NCBI GenBank assembly: GCA_947488235.1
Contig: CANLAQ010000015.1
Coordinates: 1 to 51,817 of the forward strand
Length of the DNA stretch: 51,817 bases
Direction of reading: 5' to 3'
From: Flavobacteriales bacterium
GTDB lineage: Bacteria; Bacteroidota; Bacteroidia; Flavobacteriales_D; Crocinitomicaceae
Below the pieces are notes generated by a model, which saw nothing but the letters and a program-made list of their open reading frames with translations, had not been told where the DNA came from and ran no database searches. Of this stretch, positions 49,417 through 51,817 are shown one piece after another. The translations under genes and the position numbers were made by a program. The stretch's first letter is position 1. Each line of letters begins with the position of its first letter.

Positions 49417-51627
49417 TCAAAAATAATTAAAATTGAACTTGTCAGCAGCCTTTATTAAAAATTCTAGTTCACTATCCTCCGCCACTACAAATTGAATTTG
49501 GAGGACATTTTCTGATTTTATAATAGAAAAAGGAATGGAGGATTGTAATAACCAATCGTGTAACTGCGCTGTGATGGTGAGGTCTTCCATAATCCATGTA
49601 ATATTTTTATTCACTTCAGGCACTAAATTCAAATGCATTTGAGCTAAATAGATCTGTTCGAATGGAGAAATATCCTCTCGATTGATCTTTCCAGAAATCA
49701 AAACACTTTCTTTCTCATTATAGACAAAAGTTCCTGCTCGATTTACAATTCCTAATTGCTTAGTCGCTCTATCTTTAAGAATGTCTTGTCTAAATTGAAC
49801 CCATTCTATTTTCGGTGGTGGTGGAGTATCAAATACTTTGAAATTAATTTCAATCGTCTTGGTGATTTGTTCATTACCTTTTTCAAACGCTTTCTGAGCA
49901 ATGTAATTTTGTGCTTCTTGAATTGAAATCCTTGTTCCATTGCGATATGCAACGATAAATGCATCTTTAACTCCTTTATCTATGGCAAGTTTTTTTCTCT
50001 CTTTTGCCTCATTAATATTATCAAATTTTCCACTTGCATAACGCAGTAATCCATTGGGTGCTTTTGTATAAGTCAATTCATTAATTCCAGGCAAGAGACC
50101 TTCGTTGATCGTTTTTGCAAATACTCCCACTTGAACTGTCAAATACACTTCATCATTTAAAGGAATGGGTTGAATTGAATCCTGTTTTTCCTTCTCCGCA
50201 TTATAAATTGCTGCAAGCTCAATATTTATCTCATTTTCATTGTTTTTCTTGCATAAACCATTCAATTCATATTGTCTAGCCTGTGCCAGGCTAATTCTTT
50301 TTCCATCACAATACGCTACGATGAAAGCATCATTATAACCCAACTTACGGATTTGTCCTTTTGCATTAACTGCTTTCGCTATTTCGCCGAAAAAACCCGC
50401 TAAGTAGCATGTTAAACCATTTGGAATTACTTCTCCAGAAACTGGTGAGAACTCCCTGAATTTATCGTTTGCAATGGGTTTTCTAAAAGCGCCTATTTGT
50501 ACCCTATAATATAATCCTGTTGGTAATTTCTTTAAAATCGGTATAGGAATTGAAATGTTCTGTTTGTTTATTGGTTCGTTTGGATTCCAAGCAAATGATT
50601 CTGGTAAGTAGTTACTTGTTAGATTTGTTATAATTACTGGCGCAACTTGATCTTGTAATAATTTCTCAAAAGATGCTTGATTTTCCGAAGTCTTAATTTT
50701 GTTAAATAGTGTTGCTTGTTTACTTTCGGTTTGCGCTATCTTAATTTGTATTTCTTTTAAATCATTGGCTTTAGCTATTGTAGAGGCATTAAGTTCATGA
50801 GGTATTGTATCCATTTGCATCAATTGGAATAAGGCTTGAGTTTTTGTGGTTTTTAAATGCTCTAGACTGTCCAAATATTTTTGTTGCTCCACATACTCCT
50901 TTCGCTGATTTAAATAGGTACTATATGCAGGTAATGCTGCCAATGCTGGAACGCTTGTTTTTTCAATTGACCTTTCGACAGCAAAGAAACGGACTTCTTT
51001 ATCTTTTTCAAGGTCAGGAATAATAGGGGAATTATTAATGATTTGATCTATTAATTTAATTTGATTTTCATAAACAGAAAGGAGATTTTTATCTCTTATC
51101 AGAGGAATTTCACTTTTAATTATTTCTTTTTGTATTTCGAGGATACTTATTTGATCCAATTTATTTTCATTAAGCGTTCTTTCCAAATTAGGATCCATAA
51201 CTTTCAATAATTCGAGCTTTTCATCGAATAAAATCAGTTTTTCTTGTTGTTTATTAATCGTTTGAATGGTATTAATTTGATCTGTTGTAATAAGGTCAAT
51301 TTTCTCATTCGGTACTAAAACTGATCCTTTAGTCAGTTTTGAAATTTCATTATTAATATCTTTTATTTGCTCCATTGAACCGTTATATTTATCAAGGACT
51401 TCTTGAGCCTCTTCACTGGTCTTATTGGTTTGCGTGTTATTTGAAGTTGGTTCCTCAGTCACCGGATTCGTAGCCAAGCGCTCTTCTTCACTTGTTTTGT
51501 TAATTTGCGTGTTATTTGAAGTTGGTTCCTCAGTCACCGGATTCGTAGCCAAGCGCTCTTCTTCACTTGTTTTGTTAATTTGCGTGTTGTTTGAAGTTGG
51601 TTCCTCAGTCACCGGATTCGCAGCCAA
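49417..51627 (-). CDS. SPOR-domain protein with 25-residue N-terminal repeats (5' part incomplete)
   Basis: A 736-residue open frame from a TTG, not a believable full gene: no signal peptide or ATG start is present (first internal ATG 51375). The frame upstream stays open to the window edge except for one TAA at 51667-51669. Residues ~1-75 are 25-residue repeats (EEERLATNPVTEEPTSNNTQ). Residues ~80-340 are helical, Gln/Lys-rich and coiled-coil-like. Two SPOR-like domains follow at ~368-460 (YYRVQIGAFRKP) and ~492-580 (YLTVQVGVFAKT), each ending DAFIVAYxxGxRIS. SPOR domains bind glycan-rich peptidoglycan. The C-terminal ~110 residues are unassigned. Confidence 0.65.
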   Translation of the reverse strand: MAANPVTEEPTSNNTQINKTSEEERLATNPVTEEPTSNNTQINKTSEEERLATNPVTEEPTSNNTQTNKTSEEAQEVLDKYNGSMEQIKDINNEISKLTKGSVLVPNEKIDLITTDQINTIQTINKQQEKLILFDEKLELLKVMDPNLERTLNENKLDQISILEIQKEIIKSEIPLIRDKNLLSVYENQIKLIDQIINNSPIIPDLEKDKEVRFFAVERSIEKTSVPALAALPAYSTYLNQRKEYVEQQKYLDSLEHLKTTKTQALFQLMQMDTIPHELNASTIAKANDLKEIQIKIAQTESKQATLFNKIKTSENQASFEKLLQDQVAPVIITNLTSNYLPESFAWNPNEPINKQNISIPIPILKKLPTGLYYRVQIGAFRKPIANDKFREFSPVSGEVIPNGLTCYLAGFFGEIAKAVNAKGQIRKLGYNDAFIVAYCDGKRISLAQARQYELNGLCKKNNENEINIELAAIYNAEKEKQDSIQPIPLNDEVYLTVQVGVFAKTINEGLLPGINELTYTKAPNGLLRYASGKFDNINEAKERKKLAIDKGVKDAFIVAYRNGTRISIQEAQNYIAQKAFEKGNEQITKTIEINFKVFDTPPPPKIEWVQFRQDILKDRATKQLGIVNRAGTFVYNEKESVLISGKINREDISPFEQIYLAQMHLNLVPEVNKNITWIMEDLTITAQLHDWLLQSSIPFSIIKSENVLQIQFVVAEDSELEFLIKAADKFNFNYF

Positions 51628-51817
51628 GCGCTCTTCTTCAATGGTCTTATTGGTTTGCGTATTGCTTTAAGTTGGTTCCTCAGTCACCGGATTCGTAGCC
51701 AATCGTTCTTCCTCACTGGTCTTATTGGATTGCGTATTATTTGAAGTTGGTTCCTCAGTCACCGGATTCGCAGCCAATCGTTCTTCTTCAGTGGTCTTAT
51801 TGGTTTGCGTATTATTT
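51415..51817. repeat. 75-bp in-frame tandem repeat, five-plus copies, runs off the window
   Basis: The marker TTCCTCAGTC recurs at 51451, 51526, 51601, 51676 and 51751, exactly 75 bases apart. On the minus strand each unit codes 25 residues (consensus EEERLATNPVTEEPTSNNTQ plus NKTSE). Units differ by few bases, so they are young. The fourth unit has a TCA-to-TAA change at 51667-51669 that stops the frame, together with an AAT-to-AGC change next to it. The array continues beyond 51817. Confidence 0.95.
51667..51669 (-). pseudogene. Nonsense codon inside the repeat array
   Basis: On the minus strand the repeat codon TCA (Ser in EEPTSNNTQ) reads TAA here. The frame before and after it is open and has the same period, so the upstream part of the gene is separated from 49417-51666 by one stop. 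Either the gene is broken, or the bases come from a collapsed or mis-called repeat in the assembly. Confidence 0.6.

Noticed and set aside
51425..51670. An 81-codon plus-strand frame with three near-identical units (LLICVLFEVGSSVTGF)
   Set aside because: It is the reverse reading of the 75-bp tandem repeat; the opposite strand continues into a long SPOR-domain protein, so the minus strand is the coding one.

Overview
The window looks like chromosomal DNA of a Bacteroidota bacterium, most likely a flavobacterial lineage. The evidence is low GC, a short primary sigma factor without region 1.1, recurrent TAnnTTTG promoter boxes, a PorP/SprF protein, type IX secretion (T9SS) sorting domains of types A and B, a BatA-type protein, a DUF3822-type protein and a ~480-residue GAPDH. 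No rRNA, tRNA, prophage or CRISPR array was seen. Most of the window is ordinary core genome; the accessory signal sits in four repeat-rich stretches.

Layout. 1-483: dispersed repeats, no gene. 529-1209: outer-membrane barrel protein. 1481-6310: efp, gcvT, radC, wecB and a polysaccharide deacetylase-like gene, all on the plus strand. 6407-7477: a Y1 (HUH) transposase and a dense cluster of short REP-like hairpins. 7478-12782 (minus): a PorP/SprF-like protein and a 1422-residue SprB-repeat surface protein with a type B sorting domain. This pair lies between two near-identical ~178-bp direct repeats. 13113-18205 (minus): beta-mannosidase, glycosylasparaginase, MltG and a GNAT acetyltransferase. 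18270-19076 (minus): dapF. 19199-23219 (plus): HtrA protease, rpoD and GAPDH. 23220-23877: repeat-rich gap sharing a 213-bp element with the start of the window. 23878-25125: alpha-oxoamine synthase (serine palmitoyltransferase or cysteate acyltransferase type). 25201-27723 (minus): clpC. 27923-31688: gyrA and a TPR protein. 31721-36979: FAD protein, BatA protein, a dihydroorotase homologue lacking its metal ligands, and a small methyltransferase. 37063-43833: ABC-F ATPase, M61 peptidase, T9SS type A cargo and a large unknown exported protein. 43826-45202 (minus): RecD-like helicase. 45410-48596: DUF3822-type protein, rsmD, coaD and a thioredoxin-fold lipoprotein-like protein. 48598-window end (minus): rhomboid protease, clpS and a SPOR-domain protein whose upstream part is a 75-bp tandem repeat with an in-frame stop.

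How genes work together. The SprB-repeat protein and its PorP/SprF neighbour form a recognisable type B T9SS cargo/partner pair. Beta-mannosidase and glycosylasparaginase could take apart the core of N-linked glycans. ClpS and ClpC are the adaptor and unfoldase of one proteolytic pathway, though encoded apart.

The strongest leads are the direct-repeat-flanked T9SS cassette beside a Y1 transposase, the REP-like hairpin family around it, and the expanding 25-residue repeat carrying a nonsense codon at the right edge. I did not find a clearly new multigene system.
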